DNA of 64,000 bases, taken from the NCBI GenBank assembly GCA_024220505.1, contig JAKZZE010000004.1:1240001-1304000 (forward strand), given 5' to 3'. This document shows, one piece after another, positions 43,431-55,435 of the stretch (its first letter is position 1; each line of letters starts with the position of its first letter). The position numbers were made by a program, and so were the translations under genes. The notes beneath the pieces are model-generated. The model was given only the letters and a program-made list of their open reading frames with translations. It was not told the DNA's origin and searched no databases. The stretch is from Rhizopus arrhizus. Lineage: Eukaryota; Mucoromycota; Mucoromycetes; Mucorales; Rhizopodaceae.

Positions 43431-44636
43431 ATTAAGGTTATTTACCCAAGCTACACCTCTCACTCCATAAGTTAGGCAATTAGCAGGAGGGCCATGTTGC
43501 TTAATGTCCTTATTTACAAAATGAAGATCCATGCAAATCGAAACTTTAATTCTGGTGCTTTGGAGAAATATTACTTGAAGCCTTGTGGTCTATTGTCATC
43601 AAGCAATCAAATCCAATATTCATTTTTTGCAGATACGAAAAGCAATATCACTTCGGGATTAAGACTTACAGAATGCTACCAAAGTGTATAATGAGAGAAC
43701 AATGCTAACCTACCCTAGTTTCATCCGAAGGTTACGTAATTTATAAAAGCTAATATCTCACCTGAAGTTTATTCTATCAGAAAAAATTATCTTGTTTTTT
43801 TTCTACTTAAAAAATCTTAAATAAAAAGGGGCATGTTTAAACTGAGCTCTGCAAACACTAACAAGTTATTTATACCGCTATCTTTTAGTATAGGCCGTAT
43901 GGTATGAGTGATTAGCAATAGTAAGGATGACGGTATACATTTTTTTTTAATAAACCGCACTTCTTTTTTTCGAAACCAACAAAAAAAAAAAAAAAAAAAA
44001 AAAAAGAGATAAAAGAAAATGGAAATGAAAGTGTTGGCGGGAAGAAAGAAATACATAGACTATCCAACTTATTGTATCCTTTTGTTACATTTATATTAAG
44101 AGCACTTAAATAAAGGATTCTGAGTGTTTTGTGATATCAGAGTTTCTATCTAACTATCTGAAAGTTATTTACTAAAAAGAAAACATAAATCAAATCGAAG
44201 AGATATTCTGCTGTCAGCATATCAAAAACATTTTTCCCAATACAAATAAAGTTTAGAAACACTGAAATATATTCCGAAACATTTCGTTTATTGCAAATAT
44301 TATATTTTAATTTTAATTGTCTTATTAGAACGGCTTCCTTGTTTAATCAAGTCTATTTTCGAAAGATTTTACTTTATACCCAAAGAAGTGGATATTACCT
44401 ATACAGCTGGCAATAGCTACCTTTATGTGTAGAGGTTTTAAAAAGGTTGGCGTGATGCTGACTTTTAATTATTTATATGTCCTGAGAGTGTCCTTGGCAC
44501 TCACAAAAAAAAAACGTGGCTCAATTAAATGAACAATAAAAAAACTAAATAAGGGTACACACAATAAAAAAAATATTTTTATTACTTTATCTCTTTTCCT
44601 ATATTTAAACGTCTTTTTTCTTTTTTTATATTATAA
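43431..44636. other. Border region, no gene seen
   Basis: About 1.2 kb between the transposon island and the host genes. AT-rich, with an A tract at about 43980-44005. Short open stretches have no start context or family match. The last part upstream of 44637 is the probable promoter and leader of the RhoGAP gene. Confidence 0.55.
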
Positions 44637-44667
44637 ATGACACGAGCAAGAGGAAAAAGTATTTCTC

Positions 44668-44698
<31 letters not shown>

Positions 44699-47383
44699 GC
44701 AACCAGCAGAAGACGAAGTATAAAAATAAGATAGGCATTATATACATGTACTTACATGAAGTAGTTGGCTACAATAGATAAGCAATTTGAGTTTATAAAT
44801 ACAGAATTTAAATACAACATTCATGATTTGGAATCATTCATCAACCTACTTCGAGCACGGTAATTGCTTGTAGATTGAAATAATGCATAAACACTTACAT
44901 AGGTGATAGACTTTCAGCAGAAGAATTATATATAGGAGCATTAACTAAAGTGAAAAAATTGACTTCAATATATGAAACTGATCATAAAATGAATGTATCT
45001 CACCTTACTTTTCAACAAGCTGTAAGAGTATATGAAGCAAGCATATATGACTTGATTGAAAATAGAACAAGTGTAAGGGATACATTAAAAAAAGAAATAG
45101 AAAAATTAGTTCAGGAAAAGGTACAGAAGCACAAATAGAAATTAAAGAATAAATTGTTAATAAATAGAAAAGGAACATGAGGAAGCCACTAGAAAAGCAT
45201 ATAAAACAAAGTTATCTGAAGCTAATTTAAATTATATCAATTTTCGTAACAGAGACATTGTCAAGGTTAATATTTAATGTTCGACAAATATGTGATTATA
45301 CTAATTACAGCCCACATGTATTTATATAGCTTCAAAAAACATATACACATAAATGTGAAGAGTTAAAAAATGCTCAACATACTTATCAACTACAGCAGCA
45401 ACATTATGAAGAAAGTAATAACAATGATGAGCACAGTATCAAAAGTAGCCGAAATTCTGCGGATATAACAAGATTGTCTGGTGATTATAGCATGATGGAT
45501 GATCAACACAATAAAAAAGGGATGGCCGGATTATTTTCTCAAATGAGAACAATAGCAGCTAGCAATGGATATCTTTCACCTGTAGATCAAAATAAGCAAA
45601 TTTCAAAATTTGCTAAAATGAAAAAGGATATTGCAGATGCAGATTCTGAATATAGAGATGGTATCTTGATTTTGGAAACATTAAGAAAAAAGCAAAGAAA
45701 GATGGTAGAAGAAACCAATTGGGTAACTAAGATACAATTATTTTATGTGTATATATAAATTCAATATGCATGTTTTATCTTAGCAAGTGAAAAACACTAT
45801 AAAACGGAAAGCTGAATGTGTTAAATCATCCTTATTAAACATTGTACTAACAGAAATGGAATGCTTAAGAGTGGAGACAGAAGTAACATAATAGACTAAA
45901 AAAAATATAGATTTTTTTTTATTCATGTTTTTCGTAGAAAACAACTGCATCTTATACCGCAGCTATGAAAGTAGATAGCAACAAAGATATTCAAGTGTAT
46001 ACAATCCATCATCAATCTCTTGGTTATCACCCACCTGCACCTATTCGATATGAAAACTTTTATTTAGAAGGCAAATGTAGAGGTAAATTGAATATGAATG
46101 CAGCATATTTAATTCATATTGTGTATATCAGAGGTACTCTTTGGTGGATCATTAGAATCTTATGCTATTGAACATAATAGACCTGTACCTGTACTTGTAA
46201 TAAAATGTATAGAAGCCATTGAAGGCATGGGTGGATTGCAAAAGGAAGGAATCTACAGAGTATCAGGAAGACAATCCAACGTGGAACAATTAAAGCATCA
46301 GTTTGAACTTGATGAAGACCAAGTCATTTTGGATAATAGACATGACGTATTTACCATAGCAACCATCTTAAAGATGTATATTAGAGAATTAAAACGTCCT
46401 TTATTGGATTTCAATGTACAATCAAGACTTACTTACAGTAGTAAAGTATCATTTTATATAGCCTCTCACTGCTATTAACCCTTTATTTTTTTAAAAGAGC
46501 ATATGCCTCAAGTACAACGATTTGGAATGCTGGAATCAAAGTTATCAAACTTATCTTTTGCTCATCGAAGTACTTTGCATTGTCTTGTGAGTCATTTGGC
46601 CAAGTAAGTACTGTAGCTCATTGTGTAACATTTTGTTAACTTTCAAAAAGTGTAAATTCAAATAGTCAGATTAACAAAATGAATATACAAAATTTGGCCC
46701 TTATATTTACTCCAGTCATATTTCATGATTTCAATCAAACAGAAGAAACAACAACAGGAGATTGGTCACCCGAAGATCTTTTTGAAGACATGATACTGCA
46801 TCATGAAAGATTATTTCCTATTTCAGAAGAGAACGCAAGAAAGATGAATGAAGCCAAATTACAAAAGGCATTACAGGGTGAAAGCCCATATAGTCAATTC
46901 TCTCAAAGTAATTTGCTGTACATCAACTATCCACAACCACCACCAAAAAATATGCTATTAACTCAATCTATGAACCCTCCTTTATTGACTAATGATCCCA
47001 ATCGATATTCAGATAATTATCCACCCAAGTTGACGACGATCATCGGAACATCACCTGCTAATTATCAGCAACAGTTGGCCATTTTGAATACATCGGACTC
47101 ACAACAGGAACATCCGTTAAACCAAGCACCCGTTGAGAACAGTACACCTTCATTCGGTCGATCGGTATCAGACACAATTATTTTACAAAGAGGAGCTTCA
47201 CTAAAGAACAAGCCTGTACCCTCAAGAACTAGTAGTGTACGACGTGTCAGTAATCCTATCATGATGCCACCTAGACGTGATTCATTAAGAAAACCAAAGG
47301 AAGATAATACAATGAACCATCCACAATATCAGCCTGAACTTGCTATTGAAAATACTTTACCCACATTAAATGAAAAAGAATAA
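44637..47383 (+). CDS. F-BAR and RhoGAP domain protein (Rgd1-like)
   Basis: Ten exons close in frame: 44637-44717, 44765-44859, 44910-45120, 45173-45265, 45330-45722, 45784-45882, 45938-46082, 46132-46440 (or 46437), 46498-46603 and 46651-47383. The product is about 754 aa. The N terminus has a polyglutamine run (CAA repeat). Residues about 28-380 are helical and F-BAR-like, for binding curved membrane. A RhoGAP domain (about 390-550) follows with the arginine finger in KEGIYRVSG and the block NKMNIQNLALIFTPV. The C-terminal tail is Ser/Pro-rich. Such proteins switch off Rho GTPases at growth sites (Rgd1 type in yeast). Ambiguity remains only at the exon 8 donor (two options 3 nt apart). Confidence 0.88.
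44668..44705. repeat. CAA/CAG microsatellite (polyQ)
   Basis: About 12 to 13 CAA/CAG codons directly after the start of the RhoGAP gene. Likely length-variable. Confidence 0.85.
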
Positions 47384-47689
47384 ATAAACTTTATGAAAAC
47401 TTTATTTTTGTCATTACGTAACCCTCCCCCACAAGTTTATGTTGCACTAAGCACGATGCAATAACAAATATTTTTCATTAGTCAAGTAAATAAAAAACAT
47501 ATTTTAAAGTATGCCTAAAAATGGATAAAAAGCATCCTTGTGAACCTGTATCTATCTGTAACACGTACACACACCAGATAGTTCATTATATTTCCCATAC
47601 ATGACTTAAGCTTTGAGAAACAGTTTTAGAAAAAAAAAGCAAAAGGAGGCAGGGAGGATGTGTGGCAGATCACTTCTTTATTTAAATTA

Positions 47690-47735
<46 letters not shown>

Positions 47736-48060
47736 GCGATTTTTACTCTTCTTCATCGGTCAATAATGAATTATCACAATACAAGCAGGAGATTTATCTA
47801 TTGTTGCACGATTAATTCAATATTTAAGCAATTCATTTTTTAATTATTTCTCTCTAATTCAGGTATTTTCTGTTGTTGACCCTTATTCAAGGGAAAGAAA
47901 AAAAAATAGGAGTGAAAATGATTTCTTTGTTGTTGTTTTTTTTCCAAGCAAATCAAAGTTGATTACTATATAAAGATAACACAACATTTTTATAATCTGT
48001 ACTACTTTTAATAATTTATAAATAATGCATCACTACTCTTTCTTCTTTTCTTCTTAATCA
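47384..48060. other. Intergenic, poly(A) tract
   Basis: 3' flank of the RhoGAP gene (AATAAACTTT directly at the stop) and promoter of the PH-domain gene. It holds a 40-nt A tract at about 47693-47733. No gene seen. Confidence 0.6.
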
Positions 48061-48993
48061 ATGCTTAAATCGTCGTCGTCATCTACTCCTTGTATAAAAA
48101 ATAATGTGGAAAGAGATCCAGCATCGTCTATTGTTCATTTAAAAGGTTGGCTAATGAAACAAAAACATGGGAAATTCAAGTTATTTCAAAAAAGATACTT
48201 TGTACTTTTTGATGATGAATTACGTTACTACAAAACCCAGGTAGATATCTCTCTTTTTTATATTCTTTATATGAGCTAATAGATTATAAAGAACGACATG
48301 GTGGCATTAGCTATCATATCACTCGATCATTATACGCTTGTTCTCAATATACCATCCGAATATATACAAAAGCAAAATAAACATTTGTTTGCTTTATTAT
48401 CCGATGATACATCAAAATATGACTGGCCTGATTATTTTTTACAAGCTGAATCAGAGCAAGAATGGCAAATGTGGGTAGACTGTTTAGAGGCACTCATGCA
48501 TCATCGTTCAACAAGTGTACTCGATAAGTGGTTGGAACGATTGGACGTACCTCATCAAAGTTTCTATGGCAACGAATTTAATAGTTCTGTACCTACTTTA
48601 TCGCGAAGAGATGATGATTATGACGATGATGAAAGATCAAGCATTTCTTCTAGTATTCTTCTTACACCAGAACATAATACGAATAGGTTCATGATAAGAA
48701 ATCATAAATCAGCAGAATCACTTAGCATATTAAAAGCATCGAATGAAGCTTATAAAAGACGTCCATCTGATTTCTCAAATACAATAAAAGCAAATAAAAG
48801 ACCGTTATTTCCTTATCGATTATTCAGTTGGACGACAACTCATCATGATCAACCTACTACACCTAAGTCTACTCCATCCATTATTTCTATGCCACCTCAA
48901 GACGACAGCACTACAACTACTACTACGCATGAACCCATCAAAGCATTTGAATCTCCTATTATTCATCCAAGTGAATATAATCAAGATCCATAA
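48061..48993 (+). CDS. PH-domain protein
   Basis: Two exons, 48061-48240 and 48283-48993, joined in phase 0 (GTAGAT donor, AG at 48281-48282), give 296 aa. The pleckstrin homology domain spans about residues 27-150. It has the GWLMKQ start, the KRYFVLFDDELRYYK strand pair and the C-terminal helix with the invariant Trp (EQEWQMWVDCLEALM). It should bind phosphoinositides or Rho-family partners at membranes. The remaining half is Ser/Thr/Pro-rich and probably disordered. It lies downstream of the F-BAR/RhoGAP gene on the same strand, but no shared control is visible. Confidence 0.87.
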
Positions 48994-49039
48994 TATACCC
49001 CCACTTCTTTTATGTATAAACAAGTAATAAAAGCAGACT

Positions 49040-49750
49040 TTATTGTTGTGGTTGAACTGGTTTTAATCCATTGGCATATTGTGAATTAAAAAAAGTATAA
49101 CTGAGCGTAATCGTGTTGACATCCTTCATCAATGGATCATCTAAAAAGTCTGGATCGATAAAAAAGAACACGGGCATGTCCACATCCTCTCCAGGGCTCA
49201 ATTTTTGTTCTTCAAAACAAAAGCATTGAATCTTGTTAAAGTAAGAACCGGCTCGATAAGGTGTCACGTTATAAGTCGCGATACCGATGATGTCTGTCTT
49301 GGCTTTACTTTTAGCTTTATAAAACGTCAGGGCCGTCTCACCCGGTACAACATAAATCTCTCGTAGTTCGGGTTTAAAAGACCAGGGTAAGGTATCCGAT
49401 GTATTGGATTCAAATGTGATTCGAATACGTCTTGTATCTTGAGGCACGAGTCGCTCGGGTCCAAAGCGGTCACGATCAATCACAGGTGTGCCGTTGAATC
49501 CTGTGTTGGCACAAAAGAGCCGATAGAGAGGCACAGCGGCATAGGATATACCAATCATAGTGATAAAGATCGACGCTGTATACATGCCTGCTGATACATT
49601 ATCTTTATTCCATCCTCGATTTGTTGTCGTATACAGACGTTGTTCAAAGAATTTGGTTTTATATAATGTACATTGACGGTTACTATTTACAATGGATTTC
49701 TTACATACATTGTTTAAAGCATGTTTTGTAAAAAACAGAGATTGAAGCAT
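49040..49750 (-). CDS. COX11: Cytochrome c oxidase assembly protein COX11
   Basis: 236 aa in one exon. The N terminus is Lys/Arg- and Asn-rich and fits a mitochondrial presequence. One membrane helix follows (about residues 55-75, ASIFITMIGISYAAVPLYRLFC). The intermembrane-space domain has the copper-binding CFCF at 176-179 and Cys80 in FCANTGF. COX11 delivers copper to the CuB site of COX1. Length and motifs fit the family (about 240-300 aa). The start is the first ATG of the frame; an A tract lies just upstream. Confidence 0.96.
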   Translation of the reverse strand: MLQSLFFTKHALNNVCKKSIVNSNRQCTLYKTKFFEQRLYTTTNRGWNKDNVSAGMYTASIFITMIGISYAAVPLYRLFCANTGFNGTPVIDRDRFGPERLVPQDTRRIRITFESNTSDTLPWSFKPELREIYVVPGETALTFYKAKSKAKTDIIGIATYNVTPYRAGSYFNKIQCFCFEEQKLSPGEDVDMPVFFFIDPDFLDDPLMKDVNTITLSYTFFNSQYANGLKPVQPQQ

Positions 49751-49974
49751 TTCAAAAAAAAAAAAAAAGAAAAATTGAATATGGTTCCTGGTTTAAATGT
49801 TGTGACAGACAGAAATTATTCTTTTTTAAACCCCGTTGTCCACTCTTAAAAAGATACAAGCCACATACATTCCTCTTTCACACACGCACACATTAGACGT
49901 TACAAACATTGGACAAAAAAATTTTCTGAAATTACAGCAAAAAAACAAAAATTTGTATATATTTATAAAAGAAT

Positions 49975-50502
49975 TTAGTTGCCCTTAGGAGCTTCCTTGA
50001 AAGTCAAAGCGTGTTCTTCACCCATGGCAGTGACGACGGTAACCAACAAATCCTTACCCTCTTCGAATTCGGCTTCCAAAGTTTCACCGAGTTCACCTTC
50101 AGGGAGCTTGACATCATCCTTAGTGTTACCATCTTGAGTCATCAAGTTGAGGAAACCATCATCAATGTTGATGAGTTGGTATTCTTGACGGGTGATGTTG
50201 GGAACATCCATGTTGTGGGTAGAGGGAGAAAGATCTTCGTATTTCCTATGAATTTCTTAATTATCCGTTCACACACTTTTCTTTAAAAGATCTACTTACT
50301 TTCCGGTGAAGATATCGATGGCAACCAAGTTAACCTTAGCGTGACCGTGCTTACCAGTCTTGGAGGTAGACATATCAACAATCTTACAGGGTCTGCCCTT
50401 GATGACAACGTGGCCGTTCTTTCTCAAGGCGGAACATTGCATGGGGAAGGTAAGAGAAGCTCCGGCATCAGCGGTTTCAAAGGTGTGTTCTTCGTCAGCC
50501 AT
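49975..50502 (-). CDS. Translation factor eIF5A
   Basis: Two exons, 50502-50300 and 50245-49975, joined in phase 2 (GTAAGT donor; AG at 50247-50246), give 157 aa, the usual length. The hypusine site is Lys51 in [11 protein letters not shown]. The junction restores [18 protein letters not shown], a family hallmark. eIF5A helps ribosomes through poor peptide-bond substrates and needs deoxyhypusine synthase and hydroxylase for activity. Codons are strongly biased to C-ending forms, as expected for a highly expressed gene. Confidence 0.97.
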
Positions 50503-50986
50503 GCTGTATCAAAAGTTAACTTACAAAATATTCAAAAAAAAAGTAGTTTATTACTTACGTTGATAATTAAATGTAAAAGAAAGAAGAGAAAAAAGAAAGA
50601 AAAAATTGATATAAAGCGTGTATAAAATAAGCCATCATAAAAATTTTTATCGCTTTTCCATTGGATAATCAGTTTATACGGAGTTTATATTTATATCTAG
50701 AATGTTTAATTGGTTACATAAAAAATATAGAAACATAAATACATTTTCTATTCAACAACTATCAAAAGATCCTCCATCTATTTTCAAATTGTTTTCATAA
50801 AAGAAAGAGAGAATGATAATTCGTTTGATAAAGTAAACAAGCGAAGATTACAACCCCTTTGTTCTCAAGCTTCTGTGACTATCTTTTACTGCAGAAAAAA
50901 AAAAAAAAAAGGGAGAAAAATTTTTATTGGACATATTGTTGGATCAAAAAGTGTACAAACGAAGTAAAGTTTTATTATTGCCTACT
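50503..50986. other. Intergenic: eIF5A promoter side
   Basis: Between eIF5A (5' end) and the RhoGEF gene (3' end), both on minus. An A tract lies at about 50893-50911. A 5' UTR intron of eIF5A is possible (acceptor-like and donor-like AG/GTAAGT around 50515-50560). No gene seen. Confidence 0.5.
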
Positions 50987-53311
50987 TTACTTTTTTTTAC
51001 AAGTAAAAGAAGGAAACCAACCGTAGACATGTTGGTTATGCATTAAGCTACCGTACCACCACTGCTCTTGTTTATCTGTAGTGATTAACCATACTTGTAT
51101 TATATCTCCCTTTTGAACTTTTAATTTTTCCTTGGTTTCATAATCAACTAAAGCAACGCACTGAAACTCAGGCTCACCAAAAAGACCTTCATTCATCATT
51201 GTCTTGGGAATTATTTCATCACTGACTCTTGTTGGATTATCTTCTTGATCTTTTTCTTCTTCTTTAGGTTCTGTATGTAAAAAATCAACCCAACTCATCA
51301 CCTTTTCTTCTTTTTTTTCTTTTTCTTCTTTTTCTTCTTTGACCAATAACTTTGCAAAGCTTCCTTGTATCTTATCCATATTTACGGTGAATTCTGATAG
51401 TATCATTTGCCAATTCTCTGGTTGTGATGAGTTTAGAAGAGGTCTCCAAGCTAATTGTCTTTGTTTCCAATAAAACGCTTGAATGCCTACGAATTCATCA
51501 AGAATGATATCAAAATAAGTGGATGTGAGAGATAAGAAAGCGGGCAATTCATCCAAGAGATGAGCATTAAGAGAGACATAAGCATCTGAAGATGCCTGTA
51601 GAGCCTTGTCGGGTATTTCGCCCTTGGAGATGATGTGACAGGCACGATCATAATCAATCCATTTTCGGTTGCGTTTTTGGATGATGTGAGCTGGATTCTT
51701 GAAAAGTTTCAGGAATGAATCTATCCTATCACATACAGATAGTTGAATCATTGTTTCCTATGGTTAAAATCATAAGCGTATGATCACAGATCTGTTGGTT
51801 AACTCACAGTGGCTTGAATGTCTTGTGTTAATTGAGACAAAGTTTGTTGTAATTCACAGTCTTGTTTTTCAAATGAAATTAAAAATTCTTTTAATATTTG
51901 ATGGCTTTCCTTGATTGTAGTCAACCATTCCAAGACTTGTTTCTCAAATAGCTTTACTTTTGTCTGTCTTTCTTCAAATTGCCGATAAATTTCATCAAAT
52001 ATTAAATCTTGTGTACCAAGTTGATGTTGTCTCTTCAAATGTACTTTTCTTGTCCACTTTTTATTTATACTATGACTACTAAATGTTAGATGGATGATAT
52101 CTAATTATTGACTACTTACACAACCTAATAAGCATAAGAAAACATTAATAAAGCATACATAAATTAATTCAACCTTACTTTCTTTTTATGATCATTGATC
52201 AATAATTGTTCCACAATATCTTTTCTTTTTTAATCTCATTTATATGATCTGCTAATAATTCCATTTCATGATTCACCAAGACTAATGATTCATAATCCAT
52301 GTCGTATTCTGGTGTCAATAATAAAATTTCTTTAAATAATAAAGGATATTTCAATACTCTTTGTACTGGTTTAATCAACAAACTTGCTAAATCCCATGAA
52401 TTCGTTCTTCCTTGTATCTCTTGCTGACATTTCTACTTTCACGTTTTTAGGAGGTCTAATAAAAGGAGAGGGGGGAAGACAATGATAAAGGAGAGCATCT
52501 TACCATCAAATAATCTTGAATGTGCCCTAATTCTTGTAATTTGGTAAGTGCATCCTCATGTCTTTTGCAATACTCAGCATACAGTTGTTCTATTCTACTC
52601 ATCTACTTTTGTTAAGTAACAATTTGCTCATGATGTTAGTCATCATACCGAATTGAGAAATATCTTGACAAGTGCTCCAACCATGTCTTGTTCGGTTAGC
52701 TGATCAAGTAGCTTAACAAACTCTTTTTCAAATAATAAAATGTCTTCTAAATTAATAAAAATCTGTTTCTTTTCGATTGTTGTCAACGGTGACTCTTTTG
52801 TACAATAAATCTCTTGTACAAGTTGCATATCTGCTTGATAACTCTTTTCTGTTTCGATTAATTCCTTGATTACTCGGGCTCTTTTTAGTTTACAATCTGG
52901 TGAAGAAGATACTCTAGTAGTAGGTAATGGAGGTGGATTATGATGAATGAACCACTGAGCCCAAGGTTGCTTTCTTAGTGAGCCAGTTGACAAAGAAGAG
53001 TTGGTAGATGAAATACTGGAGCCTGTCATGGATCGTTTAATTAAAGGTAAGGATGGAGAAGAAGATGAATTGGGCACTGATCTTGCTCGATTCTTTTTCT
53101 TGACATAATCTTGATCTTTGTATAAATAAATATTCCAATCTTCTTCTGATAATTTATCACTTTCTATTAATGATGTGCTGCCCTACTTTACTATAAATCA
53201 TCTTATTGTTTATATTCAGTATTCTCTTACAATCACATTAATTGAATCTTTATTAAATTTTGATTTTATTGCATGGAAGGGAGCTTCAATTAAAGTTGCT
53301 TTGGATTCCAT
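50987..53311 (-). CDS. Rho guanine exchange factor, DH-BAR-SH3
   Basis: Six exons on minus: 53311-53231, 53182-52649, 52602-52504, 52432-52179, 52056-51808 and 51757-50987, about 662 aa. The DH domain (KRARVIKELIETEKSY, YCKRHEDALTKL, LLIKPVQRVLKYPLL) loads GTP on Rho/Cdc42. A BAR-like helical domain and a C-terminal SH3 domain (QCVALVDYE, EQWWYG, VYGWFP) follow, as in Tuba/DNMBP; fungal Gef1 has DH-BAR. Exon 4 is 254 nt, one base short. The frame breaks in an A6 run (plus-strand T6 near 52230), and one more A would restore the conserved DH end and phase 0. This looks like a sequence error or a very fresh mutation. Confidence 0.85.
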
Positions 53312-53334
53312 TGTTTACAAAAGAAAAGAAAAAG

Positions 53335-53380
<46 letters not shown>

Positions 53381-54067
53381 AAAGAAAAAGGAAAAGAAAA
53401 CAACAGGAAGCACAATCTTCTTTCTCTCTTTTATGATTAAACTGAAAGAGAGAAGCATGGAAGGGGGGTAAAGGGTGGTTGCCGTGGTAATAAAAACAAG
53501 GAGGGGGGTAAAAAGACAACGCAAATGACATTTTATTAAACATTTGCGGGGAAAATAATTGATAATAAATCATAATTTAAAAAGTACACCTTTTCTTGTT
53601 TAAAATCCTTGCTTTTTTTTTGCCATAAAAAAGGTCTGCTGTTACGCCAATACTTTACGTATTTCTCGTGCCTTATTGTTACCTGCATTTCCCCTTTTTT
53701 ATTTCATGACTAAATAAAGGAACCCAACCATTTTTTATATCCTTTCTCCACACACGATTGAATTAGAATCCCTTTTTTAATATGAAGTGCATATTTCGAC
53801 TCATTATTTTGATTTACTACCTTTTTAACCAAGAGTTTAACATTATTTTAGTTGGTTTTCCCTTTCTTTATTTTTTCGTATAAAAAAGATAATCTGATTG
53901 AATAATACATGTTAGATGCACAATGTAGTAATCAGTTATTAATTAAAGAAAAAGCATAATGCTTATTCATCTGTTTTTAATCTCTAATAAAAGGGATACA
54001 GCTTATTAACATTAAGGAGATGAGGGAACCGGATTAAACTTGGAACGGGCAAAGAGGCGTTGGTAGC

Positions 54068-54102
<35 letters not shown>

Positions 54103-54448
54103 TTCATTTGATTAGCCATATTAGACCAAAGGGATAAAATAGAAGTGCACTGGGAGAAAAACTTCTCCTGTTTTTTACAACACATGTCGAAAAAAGTGAC
54201 GTATTTCCTACATCAATGGATATAAAAGCTTATTTCAGCTGTATATGCGTATATATTTGACGCTTGTGAACAAGACCTTGCTGAAAGCTTGAATTACAGC
54301 CTTTCTTGGATAGGGAAATGAACATCCTTTTCCTTCTCTCTCTTTTAGCTTTAATTTTTGATGACCATAACATAACATAGGATATTCCATGTTTATTTTT
54401 ATTCTTCAAATAAAAAAGGTATCACAGCAAGAAAAAGAGAGAAAGCAA
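53312..54448. other. Intergenic, several A tracts
   Basis: A/G-rich and A tracts at about 53336-53378 and 54070-54100. 1.1 kb upstream of the RhoGEF start. No gene or RNA that I can support. Confidence 0.55.
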
Positions 54449-54850
54449 TTAATAAGTAGGATGCTTGAATTCTTTACGCTTTTCATAGAATTCAGGATAT
54501 GTGTTGATAAACTATGCAATATTAGCTTAAAGCGTAATGAGATAGTATGGCAAATTACCTTAATATGTTGGTGTTGTTGAACACGTTGCCAAGGATAAGG
54601 GTTATTCTTCTTGTCAATTTGAATTTCAGGGTGAGTCTTGAGTAAATAAACTATAGATGTTATATTAGCTTTTAATACTTGTTTAATACATATAATGTTC
54701 GTTACGTGGATAACTATGTAATTAATGTTAATATGGATTAAATTATTTAAGTTCATCTACTTACGTAACTGCAGCAGCACATCCACCACCAGCAAACAAG
54801 AAGAGAGGAGCTAGGGCAGGATTTGCACGAACAAATGAAATAAAAGCCAT
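54449..54850 (-). CDS. NDUFA4/MLRQ-like respiratory-chain subunit
   Basis: Four exons: 54850-54765, an 8-nt microexon 54713-54706, 54650-54559 and 54511-54449, giving 82 aa. The N terminus has a hydrophobic helix (residues 10-30, NPALAPLFLFAGGGCAAAV). The body carries KKNNPYPWQRV, then FINTYPEFYEKRKEF, matching the NNPEPWN and YSKLKKERPDF pattern of NDUFA4, an inner-membrane protein now assigned to cytochrome c oxidase. Without the microexon no acceptor keeps the frame. With it (TTATCCAC, flanked by AG and GTAAC) the frame closes and adds YPL. Confidence 0.8.
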
Positions 54851-55101
54851 ATTCAAAGTTTGTTATAGGAAGAAAAGAGAAGGAAAAAGGGGTAAAAGAG
54901 AGAAAGAATTTATATTTTTTTTTTATGCATTTCACACACTAAAATGTTGTTTGTTTATTCAATACTTTTCACACCAATCTTTTCTTTCTCTCTTTTTCCC
55001 ATCTCATTTTAATGTCGTACGCATAATTATGTACACTTGCACAGAGTATCACATTGATTACTTATAATGTTTATGATAGGGAAGATAATTTATCCTCATT
55101 C
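54851..55101. other. Divergent promoter region
   Basis: Between the NDUFA4-like gene (-) and a possible small gene (+). Pyrimidine-rich, T9 tract at about 54917. Nothing else seen. Confidence 0.5.
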
Positions 55102-55324
55102 ATGTATGAACAGCAATTGAAAGTTCAAAATTTTTCTTTTGTGCAAGATCATTGGTTGGATAAATCTCATGAATTAAGGGGTAAAAAAAAAACCTTTTGC
55201 TTTGTTTATCCATTCATCTTTATTAGTAAGTTTATGTCACCAATTGTTGGAACAAGAAATAGAAAAATGGTCAAGACTAGTCTCTCTGTTGAAATCATTT
55301 AATCAATTAACAACAAATCAATAA
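55102..55324 (+). CDS. Possible small two-exon gene, unknown
   Basis: Exons 55102-55180 and 55227-55324 join in phase 1 through a GTAAAA donor and TTAG acceptor. They give 58 aa starting MYEQQLKVQNF and ending LKSFNQLTTNQ. The frame is also open upstream of 55102 to about 55033, after an acceptor-like TTGCACAG, so the start may lie in an upstream exon. The product is helical and amphipathic, like a small complex subunit, but I do not recognise it. It ends 112 bp before the BST1 start on the same strand. Confidence 0.4.
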
Positions 55325-55386
55325 ACGGGCCATTTATATATCGTATGTGTCACTGACATGCGCTAAATAAAGTGACGTTCAAATCC

Positions 55387-55417
<31 letters not shown>

Positions 55418-55435
55418 CTTCAAGTAAATAAATGA

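Noticed and set aside
43494..43691. 65-aa ORF near the island border
   Set aside because: No homology, no splice or leader context, poor codon pattern.
47693..47733. A tracts as retroposon tails (also 43980, 53336, 54070)
   Set aside because: No coding sequence, pseudogene or duplication lies upstream of them; they look like ordinary AT-rich spacer features.
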